A stretch of DNA of 64,000 nt, from contig NZ_CP065047.1 of assembly GCF_015689175.1 (NCBI RefSeq), positions 248,001-312,000 on the forward strand, given 5' to 3'. The notes beneath the pieces are model-generated. The model worked only from the letters and a program-made list of their open reading frames with translations, was not told where the DNA came from and searched no databases. This stretch comes from Mycobacterium kubicae. Its GTDB lineage: Bacteria > Actinomycetota > Actinomycetes > Mycobacteriales > Mycobacteriaceae. Position numbers and translations under genes: made by a program. Of this stretch, positions 1 through 7,792 are shown one piece after another; positions within the stretch are counted from its first letter, which is position 1; each line of letters starts with the position of its first letter.

Positions 1-575
1 CCATGCGCCAATTTCACGTCCGCAAGCACGACGGAGGACAACACGGTCCTGCCCGGAAACTGCGCTCGCACCAAGGCGCGAACAGTGCTGTGGGCGCCGT
101 CGGCGCCGATGAGGTACTTCGCCCGCCACTGTTGCTCAGTGCTGCCGTCGTGGCTGCGTGCGGTCACCGTTATGCCCTCGCCGTCTTGGTCAAGGCCGAC
201 GACCTCGACGCCCCGGCGGATGTCGGCGCCTCGTTCGACGGCGTAGCCCTCGAGTGCACGGTCTACGTTGGTCTGCGGCGCGACCATCACGAACCGGTAC
301 GGCGAATCCAGATGGCTGAGATCCAGTCGGGCGCCGGCGAAGAGGCGGACTGCCGGTGCTTTGTGCGAGTTCGCCAGGAGACCCTCGGCGACCCCGCGCG
401 AATCGAGCAGCTCGAGTGTGCGCGCCATGGTGGCGAAGGCGCGGCTGGATGGATTGGTGGCAGGCCAGCGTTCCAACACGGTGACCGACCGGCCCGCGCG
501 GGCCAAATCCCCGGCGGCGGTCAGTCCGGTGGGCCCGGCACCGACGACAAGGACGTCCGCGTGAGACCGTGTCAT
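1..575 (-). CDS. FAD-dependent aromatic-type monooxygenase, N-terminal part
   Basis: The reading frame is open from an ATG at 575 down to the window edge (191 residues seen; the C-terminus lies outside). The N-terminus has an FAD-binding Rossmann fold with VLVVGAGPTGLTAAGDLARAG (key residues G-A-G-P-T-G) at about residues 8-13 and ends its first strand pair with an acidic/arginine ER. A second FAD motif, YLIGADGAHSTVR, lies at about residues 154-166 and is the DG motif of class A flavoprotein hydroxylases (PheA/TetX/UbiH type). Members hydroxylate aromatic or polyketide substrates with NAD(P)H. The start overlaps the stop of the upstream small gene (TGATG), so the two are translationally coupled. 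The substrate cannot be inferred. Confidence 0.85.
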   Translation of the reverse strand, partial: MTRSHADVLVVGAGPTGLTAAGDLARAGRSVTVLERWPATNPSSRAFATMARTLELLDSRGVAEGLLANSHKAPAVRLFAGARLDLSHLDSPYRFVMVAPQTNVDRALEGYAVERGADIRRGVEVVGLDQDGEGITVTARSHDGSTEQQWRAKYLIGADGAHSTVRALVRAQFPGRTVLSSVVLADVKLAH

Positions 576-979
576 CACGCCACCACCTCGGGGTTCGGGT
601 ACCAGCGGCGGATGTCGTCGGGTGTCGCAGTGGCGGCGCGGTTGAACACAAACCGGCAACCCGGCTGTAAGGCGTGCGCCGCGTTGACAATCGCCTCGAA
701 CAGCAGGGTGTTGCTTGCCACCAGTCGCACCCCGGCGCCGATGAGAACCGCGTCGTAGTGGTTTGCCTGCAGCCAGCTGCGAGCCTTGGCGACACCGGCT
801 TCACCGAAGTCGATGAGGCAGTTGTCGACCCGATATCCCGCTGCCCGCAGTGCGGCGACATTGTCGTCGTTCGCGGCCCGCAGGGTCTCTTTGGACAAGC
901 CGGCGAATTGCGCGAAGTCGGCTGCCGTGTAGTCGATTACCTCGGGGTCGAGGCCGATTTGGATTGCTGTGACGGTCAC
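575..979 (-). CDS. Conserved small protein, operon leader of the monooxygenase
   Basis: This 134-residue protein starts at GTG 979 with a good purine-rich site (GAGGGAG) about 8 nt upstream. I do not recognise a named family with certainty. The sequence is soluble and alternates helix and strand; the central part (RVDNCLIDFGEAG... ANHYDAVLIGAGVRL) reads like a small Rossmann-like fold of the kind seen in short response-regulator-like or methylglyoxal-synthase-like proteins. No signal peptide or membrane segment is present. It is the first gene of the operon with the FAD monooxygenase and diverges from a TetR gene. The two operator-like palindromes between the genes suggest repression by that TetR. 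Confidence 0.6.
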   Translation of the reverse strand: MTVTAIQIGLDPEVIDYTAADFAQFAGLSKETLRAANDDNVAALRAAGYRVDNCLIDFGEAGVAKARSWLQANHYDAVLIGAGVRLVASNTLLFEAIVNAAHALQPGCRFVFNRAATATPDDIRRWYPNPEVVA

Positions 980-1003
980 TGCCGAAACTCCCTCGCCATC
1001 GAG

Positions 1004-1062
1004 TTCAACAACTGTTGAATCCGACGATAGCGAAGCCGATTGGCGGTGTCAACAGTTGTTGA
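1004..1062. promoter_or_regulatory. Twin TetR operator palindromes
   Basis: Two copies of TCAACAnnTGTTGA occur in the divergent intergenic region. Copy 1 is TCAACAACTGTTGA at 1005-1018 and copy 2 is TCAACAGTTGTTGA at 1049-1062, the exact reverse complement of copy 1. Each is palindromic apart from the centre, and their centres are 44 bp apart (about four helical turns). Copy 2 lies immediately upstream of the TetR -10 element and copy 1 upstream of the leftward small gene, so both promoters could be repressed. Confidence 0.8.
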
Positions 1063-1063
1063 A

Positions 1064-1069
1064 TACACT
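1064..1069 (+). promoter_or_regulatory. -10 element of leaderless TetR gene
   Basis: TACACT lies 6 bp upstream of the ATG at 1076, the spacing expected for a leaderless mycobacterial transcript whose first base is the start codon. No convincing -35 hexamer is seen. The operator at 1049-1062 ends just before it. Confidence 0.5.
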
Positions 1070-1075
1070 GCTGGC

Positions 1076-1642
1076 ATGCCGGCGAAGACCCGTGAAGGAC
1101 GTGACGGACAGGCGACGCGAGCGACGATCCTGGCCACGGCTCGAACGCAATTCGGCAACAACGGCTTTGAGCGCACCACCATCCGATCGGTGGCGGCGGC
1201 GGCCGGCGTCGACCCGGCGCTCGTCATGCATTACTTCGGCAGCAAGGCCGAATTGTTCGCCGCCGCGTCTCGGCTGGACATCACCTTCCCCGACCTTTCC
1301 GATGTCCCTCCCGACCGCATCGCCGATGTGCTGCTGCCGTTGTTCGTAAGTGTCTGGGGACCGGAAGGGCCGTTCCTGCCGCTGTTACGGGCGGCCGCCA
1401 CCAACCAGGCGGCCACCGACGCCTTGCTCGGGGTGTTCGTCGACCGGGTCGCCCCGGCGTTGGCCGCGGTCGTACCCGACCGGGCCCATGAGCGCGCCGC
1501 GTTGGTGGGTTCCCAAGTGCTGGGACTTGCCGTCGCGCGCTACGTTCTGGCGATCCCGGCACTGGCCGAGATGGATGACGGCGATCTCATTGCCTGGTTG
1601 AGGCCGGTGCTAGCGCACTACCTTGCCGGCCGCGCGCCCTGA
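1076..1642 (+). CDS. TetR family transcriptional regulator
   Basis: 188 residues. The N-terminal TetR helix-turn-helix (ATRATILATARTQFGNNGFE, then VAAAAGVDPALVMHYFGSK) spans about residues 13-60. The remainder is a helical ligand-binding domain of the TetR_C type with a hydrophobic core. I chose ATG 1076 rather than the upstream in-frame ATG 1040, because 1040 would place the operator palindrome inside the coding region and because a -10 element sits 6 bp before 1076. It is divergent from the small gene/FAD monooxygenase operon and is its most likely repressor, as well as its own. Its 3' end overlaps the LysR gene on the other strand by 33 bp. Confidence 0.9.
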   Translation: MPAKTREGRDGQATRATILATARTQFGNNGFERTTIRSVAAAAGVDPALVMHYFGSKAELFAAASRLDITFPDLSDVPPDRIADVLLPLFVSVWGPEGPFLPLLRAAATNQAATDALLGVFVDRVAPALAAVVPDRAHERAALVGSQVLGLAVARYVLAIPALAEMDDGDLIAWLRPVLAHYLAGRAP

Positions 1643-2554
1643 CGGCGGTTCGGTCCCAGCCCTGTCGGTGATGTGCTCGTGCACGCACTCGATGAACGCC
1701 TGCGTCGCAGCCGATCGCAGTTCGGCATGCGGAGCGACCAGGTGAACCTCCCGCCGCAAGACAGCGCCCCGCACGGGAAGCAGGACGAGGGCCGAGCCCA
1801 CCTCTGCACGGCTTCGCGCCACCGATTCCGGAAGCAACGCCACGCCCAAGTCCTGGCAGACGAAATGGACCACCTCGTCGACACGAGTCACTTCAAAAGC
1901 CACGCGCCGCCGCACCTCCCCGAAGCCGCGATCGGTTTCATGGCGCAATCCGTATCCGGGCGGGAAGTCGATGAACGGGTAGTCGGCCAACGCGTCCAGT
2001 GACACAGCGGGGCCGGCGGCAAGTGGATGCCGGATGGGCAGCACCGCCACCAGCGCCTCGGAGAACAAGTGGTCGAAAGACAGCCGATCGGCCGATCGCG
2101 CCACGTTCGAACCGACGACCGCGACGTCGAGTTTGCGGTCGCGCGTCGCTTGCACCAGCAGGTCGCTGCCGCCACTGCGCAGTGTCACGGTGACGTCGGG
2201 GTAGCGGGTGTGAAAGGTCGCCATGAGGGCCGCAACGTCGAGGCTCTCCGACGGGATCTCCATCATCCCGACGGTGAGTCGCCCGGTCACCGCGCCACGC
2301 AGCGCTTGCGCGCTGACGACGATTTGGTCCAGCCCGCCGACGACCTGGCGCAACAGCGGAAGCAGGGATTCGCCCGCCGGAGTCAGCGAGACCGAGCGGG
2401 TGGTCCGGTTGAAGATCTGCAGTCCCAGTTCCTCCTCGAGCTTGCGCACCTGCTGACTCAATGCCGATTGCACGACGAACATGTTGTCCGCGGCGCGAGT
2501 GAAGCTGCGGCTTTCCGCGACGGCGAGTACATAGCGAATCTGCTGCAGGTTCAC
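1610..2554 (-). CDS. LysR family transcriptional regulator
   Basis: 314 residues with a GTG start. The winged helix-turn-helix at residues 1-60 (LRYVLAVAESRSFTRAADN-type start, then QSALSQQVRKLEEELG) is followed by a linker helix and a LysR substrate-binding domain (about 90-295), the periplasmic-binding-protein-like effector domain. It faces away from the DUF3604/transporter operon and shares a 78-bp intergenic region carrying repeated ATTGATCA sequences, so it is the likely activator of that operon. If the operon serves sulfur acquisition, the effector could be a sulfur metabolite, as with CysB/Cbl of enterobacteria. That is inference, and sequence alone does not place it in the CysB subfamily. 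Confidence 0.9.
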   Translation of the reverse strand: MNLQQIRYVLAVAESRSFTRAADNMFVVQSALSQQVRKLEEELGLQIFNRTTRSVSLTPAGESLLPLLRQVVGGLDQIVVSAQALRGAVTGRLTVGMMEIPSESLDVAALMATFHTRYPDVTVTLRSGGSDLLVQATRDRKLDVAVVGSNVARSADRLSFDHLFSEALVAVLPIRHPLAAGPAVSLDALADYPFIDFPPGYGLRHETDRGFGEVRRRVAFEVTRVDEVVHFVCQDLGVALLPESVARSRAEVGSALVLLPVRGAVLRREVHLVAPHAELRSAATQAFIECVHEHITDRAGTEPPSGRAAGKVVR

Positions 2555-2555
2555 A

Positions 2556-2590
2556 ATTGATCACTCCCAATGATTGATCAGATCATATCT
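2556..2590. promoter_or_regulatory. LysR-type control region with repeated ATTGATCA
   Basis: ATTGATCA occurs at 2556-2563 and 2573-2580 (17 bp apart), followed by an overlapping GATCAT. TGATCA is itself palindromic. This is the arrangement of LysR recognition and activation sites in a divergent promoter. Confidence 0.55.
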
Positions 2591-2632
2591 ATGCGCTGGA
2601 CGCCTAAGTGCGGTGCGTCGAGAATTAGCCGA

Positions 2633-4990
2633 ATGACCTCGGGTGACCGGCGCGAACGGCCGATGCCGGCCACTGCAGTCGCCGTGCGCCCGCAATCCGG
2701 CCTGCGAACCAACGACTGCTCCTCTGCCGAGGTGCGCGAGCGGATCAACGCTGAGCTCGAAGGCCTACCGTTTCTGGGCACCCTCGGCTGCGATAAGCGC
2801 ACCCTGGTGGCCGGAGCGGTCGAGGAACTGAAGCTCACCTACACCGTCGGCCTCTCCGGTATCGCCGATAGCGGCTGGTTGAAGCTGTGCTTTCGCTACT
2901 ACTCCGACTGGGACTTGCAGACCACCGACCCTGCCGGGCGTGACTTCGCCACGGCAACCTTGATCGATCGATCGCTGATCGGCGGAGCCTCGCCGGACGG
3001 CGCTGCCACGGTGCAGCGTTTGACCACTCGCTACGACGTCAAAGGCGGCGAGCGGCCCTTCCAGAAGTCGCTTCTGGTGCATGTGGTGGACGGCTACCTG
3101 CGTCCCGGTGACGTCATCGAGATCCGACTCGGCGACCGCCGGTTCGGCGGGGCCGGTACCCGGGTGCAGACCTTCGTCGAGGACGACTTCGAATTGCATC
3201 TCTATGTCGATCCCCTCGGCACCTCGCGCATGGCCCACGCCGCAGTCGCCAAGATCGACATTGCTCCGGGGCCGCCCGAGCGGTTGGTGGTGCAGGGTCC
3301 GCGCGTCGTGAGCCCTCGCACCGCGACTGTGCAGTTGCGCGCCCATCTGCAGGACCGCTGGGGCAATGTGTGCCGCGGCGTGCCTGCGACCGTGCGTGCC
3401 GACTGCAACGGTGAGCGCGCGGCCACGGCCCAGACACCGGCCACCGGATGGGCGCACGCGGTGCTGAGCCTGCCGGCCCGGGCCGGTGTCTTCGCGGTAA
3501 CGGCGGAAACGGACACCGTGACGTTCGGGCCGACCACCGCCGAGATCGACGTGGTGGCAGACCTTCCCGCTCCCCGGGCCTATTTCGGTGACCTGCATGT
3601 GCACTCCAACGACACGGTCGGAACGCAGAACACCGATTGGAATCTGCGCTATGGCCGCGATATCGGCGGACTGGACATACTCGGCTACACCGCCAACGAC
3701 TTTCAGATCACCGACGGCGCCTGGGCGGACGTTGTCGCAGCCTGCCGTGCGGCATCCCACGACGGCCAATTCGTGTGCTTTCCGGGAGTGGAGTGGTGCG
3801 GAACCGCCGGTGTCGGCGGTGATCACAACGTCGTCTTCCTCGGTGAAGACACCACCATTGCGCGATCCCTGGAGTGGCGCCAGGGCATGACCGCCACCGC
3901 GCCTACCCCGCAGACGTGGCCTATCACCGAACTGTATGCCGCCTATGAAAAAGAGCCCGACTCATACTTGTTGATCCCGCATGTCGGGGGCAGGCGTGCG
4001 GTATTGGATTGGCACCACCCCGAATTGGAACGCCTCATCGAAGTGCATTCCAGCTGGGGCAGCAGCCCATGGTTCCTCGAGGACGCACTGTCGCGCGGGC
4101 TCAAGTTGGGGGCCAGTGCGGCCAGTGACGAACATCGCGGCCGGCCCGGCGGCGGGGCACCCGGCGCCAACATCTTCGGCGGACACGGTGGTCTGACCGG
4201 CGTCCTGGCCGACGACCTGACCGCGAAATTCGTCGGTCGGGCTTTGCGCTCGCGGCGAACCTGGGCGACCACCGGCAGCCGGTCAGTTGCGCTGCTGCGC
4301 AGCGGGAGCGACTGGATGGGGGACGAAATCCTGACTGCCGCAGCGAGTCTGGAAGTCGACTATGCGGTGTACGGCAGCACGGGCTGGGAAGAACTGGCTA
4401 TTTACGACACGCACGGACCGCTATGGCGGCGCGACCTCAACGCCGAAGCCGGGCTTTCGGATTCCTTGGTGCGGATTCGCTGGGGCGGTGCGCGGCACCG
4501 GGACCGTTACCGTTGGGCCACCTGGGTAGGGCACCTGAAAGTCACGGAGACGTCGATTGATTCGGTGCAACCCTGGGCGACCAGCCATCCCGAGCAGGCC
4601 ATTGACGTCACCGGCCCAACGGTCTCCTGGCGCACCGCTACCTACGGCTCCGACGTCGGCGTGATTGTGCGCCTCGGTGACCTCGCGCGGGCACAGCTGC
4701 GGATCGACACCACAGTGACCGAAGACGACAGCGCTGCGAGCCTGACCGTCACCGGCGCACAGTTGATCGCGCAATCGCGCTACGAGCAGGCCGTCGGCGG
4801 GCTGAACCTGCGAATACGGGTGGAACGCATCGCCGAGCCGGCAGCACTGCCCACCGCTGTCACCGGAGCGCTGCCGGTGAATCTGCCTCCTGAGCACAGT
4901 GCGATTTATCTACGGGCCGCGCAGTGCGACGGACATCAGGTGTGGACCAGTCCGCTGTTCATCTCTCAAGCCGCGACGGAGCCACGATGA
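2633..4990 (+). CDS. DUF3604/PHP-like metallohydrolase
   Basis: 785 residues from ATG 2633; the upstream in-frame ATGs at 2570 and 2591 fall in the LysR control region and are less likely. The first ~310 residues look like beta-sandwich modules. From residue 317 the motif YFGDLHVHSND begins (H322, H324), typical of DUF3604 proteins, which resemble PHP-type metal-dependent hydrolases. Further candidate metal ligands follow: FPGVEWCG, GDHNVVF, LIPHVGG, IEVHSSWGSSPW and ASDEHRG. No signal peptide is seen, so it is probably cytoplasmic. It is the first gene of an operon with an SsuABC-type transporter and a metallophosphoesterase, and its stop overlaps a cysteine-rich leader ORF. The substrate is unknown; the context suggests an organosulfur or ester substrate. 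Confidence 0.8.
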   Translation: MTSGDRRERPMPATAVAVRPQSGLRTNDCSSAEVRERINAELEGLPFLGTLGCDKRTLVAGAVEELKLTYTVGLSGIADSGWLKLCFRYYSDWDLQTTDPAGRDFATATLIDRSLIGGASPDGAATVQRLTTRYDVKGGERPFQKSLLVHVVDGYLRPGDVIEIRLGDRRFGGAGTRVQTFVEDDFELHLYVDPLGTSRMAHAAVAKIDIAPGPPERLVVQGPRVVSPRTATVQLRAHLQDRWGNVCRGVPATVRADCNGERAATAQTPATGWAHAVLSLPARAGVFAVTAETDTVTFGPTTAEIDVVADLPAPRAYFGDLHVHSNDTVGTQNTDWNLRYGRDIGGLDILGYTANDFQITDGAWADVVAACRAASHDGQFVCFPGVEWCGTAGVGGDHNVVFLGEDTTIARSLEWRQGMTATAPTPQTWPITELYAAYEKEPDSYLLIPHVGGRRAVLDWHHPELERLIEVHSSWGSSPWFLEDALSRGLKLGASAASDEHRGRPGGGAPGANIFGGHGGLTGVLADDLTAKFVGRALRSRRTWATTGSRSVALLRSGSDWMGDEILTAAASLEVDYAVYGSTGWEELAIYDTHGPLWRRDLNAEAGLSDSLVRIRWGGARHRDRYRWATWVGHLKVTETSIDSVQPWATSHPEQAIDVTGPTVSWRTATYGSDVGVIVRLGDLARAQLRIDTTVTEDDSAASLTVTGAQLIAQSRYEQAVGGLNLRIRVERIAEPAALPTAVTGALPVNLPPEHSAIYLRAAQCDGHQVWTSPLFISQAATEPR

Positions 4991-5073
4991 CGAAGCACGC
5001 GGCGCTGACGCGCCGCCGCCACGTCGACTTCGGTCGTATCACCTGCGCGGCGTGTCCGGCATGTGTCCGGTGA
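4987..5073 (+). CDS. Cysteine-rich leader peptide (attenuator short ORF)
   Basis: A 28-codon ORF starts at ATG 4987, overlapping the TGA of the DUF3604 gene (ATGA). Its C-terminal part reads RRHVDFGRITCAACPACVR, with cysteine codons at residues 20, 23 and 26 just before the stop. The RR-x-V-D-x-x-R-x-x-x-x-C pattern is that of the actinobacterial leader peptides found ahead of sulfur-assimilation genes. In mycobacteria, polycysteine short ORFs of this class act as cysteine-responsive attenuators of downstream genes. It ends 52 nt before the binding-protein gene, and a hairpin covers its stop. Ribosome stalling on Cys codons when cysteine is scarce would change folding around the downstream start. 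This assigns the transporter to sulfur supply. Confidence 0.75.
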   Translation: MTKHAALTRRRHVDFGRITCAACPACVR

Positions 5074-5083
5074 ATCCACCCGG
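5067..5083 (+). promoter_or_regulatory. Hairpin over the leader-peptide stop codon
   Basis: CCGGTG (5067-5072) can pair with CACC-CGG (5078-5083, with one bulged C) around an AATC loop, covering the last codon and stop of the cysteine-rich leader ORF. A ribosome paused at the Cys codons would keep it from forming, consistent with an attenuation switch. Confidence 0.45.
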
Positions 5084-5125
5084 CTGCCGACCGTCCCACC
5101 AATTCGAACATCCCCGGGAGAATCC

Positions 5126-6148
5126 GTGTCCCGTCCTCGACAGATCTATTTCGCAATCATCTCCGCATTCCTCGTCACCGCGGCGCTGGCCGGCTGCACC
5201 GGGGGCGGACCGACCCCCAAGTCGTCTGGGGTCACGTTGCGGTTGGGCTACCTGACGCGAATCACCCACGCGTCGGCGCTCGTTGGCATCGAGAACGGCG
5301 CGTTCGCCAGGAATCTCGGCCCCGGCGTCAATTTCCAGCCGCAACCGTTCAGTCAAGGCACCGCCGAAACGACAGCATTGCTGTCAGGCCAACTCGATGC
5401 CGCCTTCGTCGGTCCCAATCCGGCGTTCAACGCCTGGCAGCGGTCCAATGGCACCGCCATCAAGATCATCTCCGGCTCCGCGACCGGCGGCACATCGATG
5501 GTGGTCAAGCCGGGTATCACGGCCGCAGCCGACCTGCGGGGGAAGACCGTCGCCGACCCCGCACTCGGCGGGGCGCAAGACGTCAGCCTGCGCGATTGGT
5601 TGCTGAAGAACGGGCTGAAGACCAATCCACAAGGCGGCGGCGATGTTTCGATCAAGCCGACCACGCCTGAGTCGGCCATCGTCCAACAGTTCATCAGCAA
5701 CCAGATTGCCGGTGCCATCGAATCCGCCCCTTATGACGTCCAGCTGGTCAACGCCGGCGGGGTGCGGCTCTGGTCAGATCCCAACACCATCACCATTCTG
5801 GTTGTGCGGCAGGAATTCTTGTCCGCCCATCCCGATGTTGTGGCGGCCTTGGTCCGCGGCCAGATCGAAGCGAACGACACGATCCACAACAATCCGGATG
5901 CCGCTGCCCAAGCTGCCAACGCCACTTTGACCAAGGCGCTCGGTAGTGGGCTCTCACCCGAGGTGTTGACTGCGTCGTTCCAGGAGACGACTTTCACCAA
6001 TGACCCCGGAGTGCAGTCGCTCAACGACCAAGTCCGAAAAGCCGTGGCTGTGGGCCTGTTACAGCCACTCAATCTCGACGGCATCTTCGATCTGGGTCCG
6101 CTCAACCGAGAACTCGCTGCGGTGGGTAAGCCGGCGGTGGCGGCGTGA
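5126..6148 (+). CDS. ABC transporter substrate-binding lipoprotein (SsuA/TauA type)
   Basis: 340 residues from GTG 5126, preceded by CGGGAG at a 5-nt spacing. An earlier in-frame GTG at 5063 lies inside the leader ORF and would add a non-signal extension, so it was rejected. The lipoprotein signal peptide ends in LAGC with the lipidated Cys at residue 24. The mature part is an NMT1/SBP_bac_3-like periplasmic-binding fold of the aliphatic sulfonate/nitrate/taurine group: RLGYLTRITHASALVGIENGAF, then GQLDAAFVGPNPA, GKTVADPALGGAQD and QFISNQIAGAIESAP. It delivers its ligand to the permease and ATPase encoded next. The cysteine-rich leader ORF just upstream supports a sulfur-containing ligand, such as a sulfonate. 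Confidence 0.88.
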   Translation: MSRPRQIYFAIISAFLVTAALAGCTGGGPTPKSSGVTLRLGYLTRITHASALVGIENGAFARNLGPGVNFQPQPFSQGTAETTALLSGQLDAAFVGPNPAFNAWQRSNGTAIKIISGSATGGTSMVVKPGITAAADLRGKTVADPALGGAQDVSLRDWLLKNGLKTNPQGGGDVSIKPTTPESAIVQQFISNQIAGAIESAPYDVQLVNAGGVRLWSDPNTITILVVRQEFLSAHPDVVAALVRGQIEANDTIHNNPDAAAQAANATLTKALGSGLSPEVLTASFQETTFTNDPGVQSLNDQVRKAVAVGLLQPLNLDGIFDLGPLNRELAAVGKPAVAA

Positions 6149-6951
6149 CGACGATCGCCGGGCGGGAGGTGGCCGTGTCCGATCCCGCTGCCAACGCGCC
6201 CGCCGCGATTCCAGCCATTCGACTGGACCAGGTAAGGAAACACTTCGGAACCGGGCGGTCATCTGTCGCCGCCGTAGGCCCGATTTCGCTTACCGTGCGA
6301 GCCGGTGAATTCGTCTGTCTGGTAGGGGTTTCGGGCTGCGGTAAAAGCACCCTGTTATCCCTCATCGCTGGATTGGACCGGCCCACATCAGGTGTGTTGG
6401 ACACCGGTGGGCACCGAGTCGCGCTGATGTTCCAGGAGGCTGCCCTGTTCCCGTGGTTGACCGCGGCGGGAAACGTGGAACTGGCGTTGCGGGCGCGAGC
6501 GATGTCGCGCCAGCAACGACGCGCGAAGGCTCGCGAACTCTTGGAAACCGTTGGACTGACAGCTTTCGCCGACAACAGGCCGCACCAGTTGTCCGGCGGG
6601 ATGCAGCAGCGAGTCGCATTGGCCCGCGCGCTGGCGCAAGACGCCGACGTGTTGCTCATGGACGAGCCCTTCGCCGCCCTGGACGCTTTGACGCGCGACC
6701 GTCTCCAAGGCGAGCTCGAGCGAATCGTGCTGGCGCGCAACCTGACCGTCGTCTTCGTCACCCATAACGTGCGTGAGGCGGTACGCCTTGCCGATCGCGT
6801 CGTGCTGTTGAGCCAACGGCCCGCCACGATCGTCGAACAATTTGACGTGGCGCTGCCGCGCCCACGCGACATCAACACCGCTCAGGTTGCGGAACTGGCC
6901 GCAGAAATCACCGAGCAACTCAATCGGAGCGCACATGCTGACGGCACCTGA
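6145..6951 (+). CDS. ABC transporter ATPase (SsuB/TauB type)
   Basis: 268 residues. The GTG start overlaps the TGA of the binding-protein gene (GTGA). Walker A GVSGCGKST lies at 61-69, the signature LSGGMQQR at about 149-156 and Walker B LLMDEP at about 170-175, with the D-loop ALDALT and switch His in FVTHNVREA. The sequence is of the nitrate/sulfonate/taurine importer ATPase subfamily (NrtD/SsuB). It energises uptake with the permease encoded next, whose start lies inside its 3' end. Confidence 0.92.
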   Translation: MTTIAGREVAVSDPAANAPAAIPAIRLDQVRKHFGTGRSSVAAVGPISLTVRAGEFVCLVGVSGCGKSTLLSLIAGLDRPTSGVLDTGGHRVALMFQEAALFPWLTAAGNVELALRARAMSRQQRRAKARELLETVGLTAFADNRPHQLSGGMQQRVALARALAQDADVLLMDEPFAALDALTRDRLQGELERIVLARNLTVVFVTHNVREAVRLADRVVLLSQRPATIVEQFDVALPRPRDINTAQVAELAAEITEQLNRSAHADGT

Positions 6952-7792
6952 TCCCACGGTCCGCGTACTGCCGCCCACGAATCCCGGTACGCGACGGCGC
7001 AGCATTGCGCATGTCGTCGCGGCCGCCGTCTGGCCGAAGTTGCTGGCAGTCACCGTGCTCGTAGTCTTCTGGGAGCTGATCGTCCTGAGCGGATGGAAGC
7101 CCTCGTTCGTACTGCCCGGACCCGTCGCCGTTGCGGAAAATCTCTGGCAGCAGCTGCATGGTGTGGTGCTGTGGCAAGCCATCGGCACCACCATGGGCCG
7201 AGCCGTCACCGGATTTGCTCTCGCAGCGGTGATCGGATCGTTGACCGGCGCGCTGATCGCCCGGAATAAATTGTTCCGCAAGGCATTCGGCCCATTGATC
7301 ACCGGCCTGCAGACGATGCCGGCGATCGCGTGGTTCCCGTTCGCCATCATCTTCTTCGGCCTGAGCACCACCGCAATCCTGTTTGTCATCGTGGTCGGCG
7401 CCGTCCCGTCCGTAGCCATCGGAGTGATCTCCGGTGTCGACCACATCTCACCTGTGTTGCTGCGGGCAGCGTCCACCTTGCAGTTGAAATCGCTTGCCTT
7501 GTACCGCCTGGTGATCCTGCCGGCCGCCCTACCGATGTTCGTCGCTGGACTGAAGCAGGGGTGGGCTTTCGCGTGGCGCAGCCTGATGGCCGGTGAGCTC
7601 GTCGTGCTGGTTGCCAACACGTCATCGATCGGGGTGTTGCTCGAGAATGCGCAGAATCTCAGCGACATGCCCTCGGCGATCGCCGTCATGATCGTGATCC
7701 TGGCGATCGGCATCGTTGTCGACGCGTTGTTCAGCACTTTGGACCTGCGAATCCGCCGTCGGTGGGGGCTGCTGGACGACCATGACGCCTGA
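6935..7792 (+). CDS. ABC transporter permease (SsuC/TauC type)
   Basis: 285 residues from ATG 6935, overlapping the ATPase gene by 17 bp. It is a BPD_transp_1 permease with about six membrane segments, beginning with LLAVTVLVVFWELIVLSG. The EAA-like coupling loop is around the stretch LLRAASTLQLKSLALYRLVILPAALPMFVAGLKQG, where G follows about 20 residues after EA-equivalent positions. TMPAIAWFPFAIIFFGLS is characteristic of the sulfonate/nitrate permease family. It forms the transmembrane channel of the importer with the two preceding gene products. Confidence 0.9.
   Translation: MLTAPDPTVRVLPPTNPGTRRRSIAHVVAAAVWPKLLAVTVLVVFWELIVLSGWKPSFVLPGPVAVAENLWQQLHGVVLWQAIGTTMGRAVTGFALAAVIGSLTGALIARNKLFRKAFGPLITGLQTMPAIAWFPFAIIFFGLSTTAILFVIVVGAVPSVAIGVISGVDHISPVLLRAASTLQLKSLALYRLVILPAALPMFVAGLKQGWAFAWRSLMAGELVVLVANTSSIGVLLENAQNLSDMPSAIAVMIVILAIGIVVDALFSTLDLRIRRRWGLLDDHDA

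Noticed and set aside
2765..3826. A 353-residue minus-strand frame opposite the DUF3604 gene
   Set aside because: It is a low-complexity antisense frame (His/Arg/Gly rich) with no domain, while the plus strand carries a recognised domain throughout.
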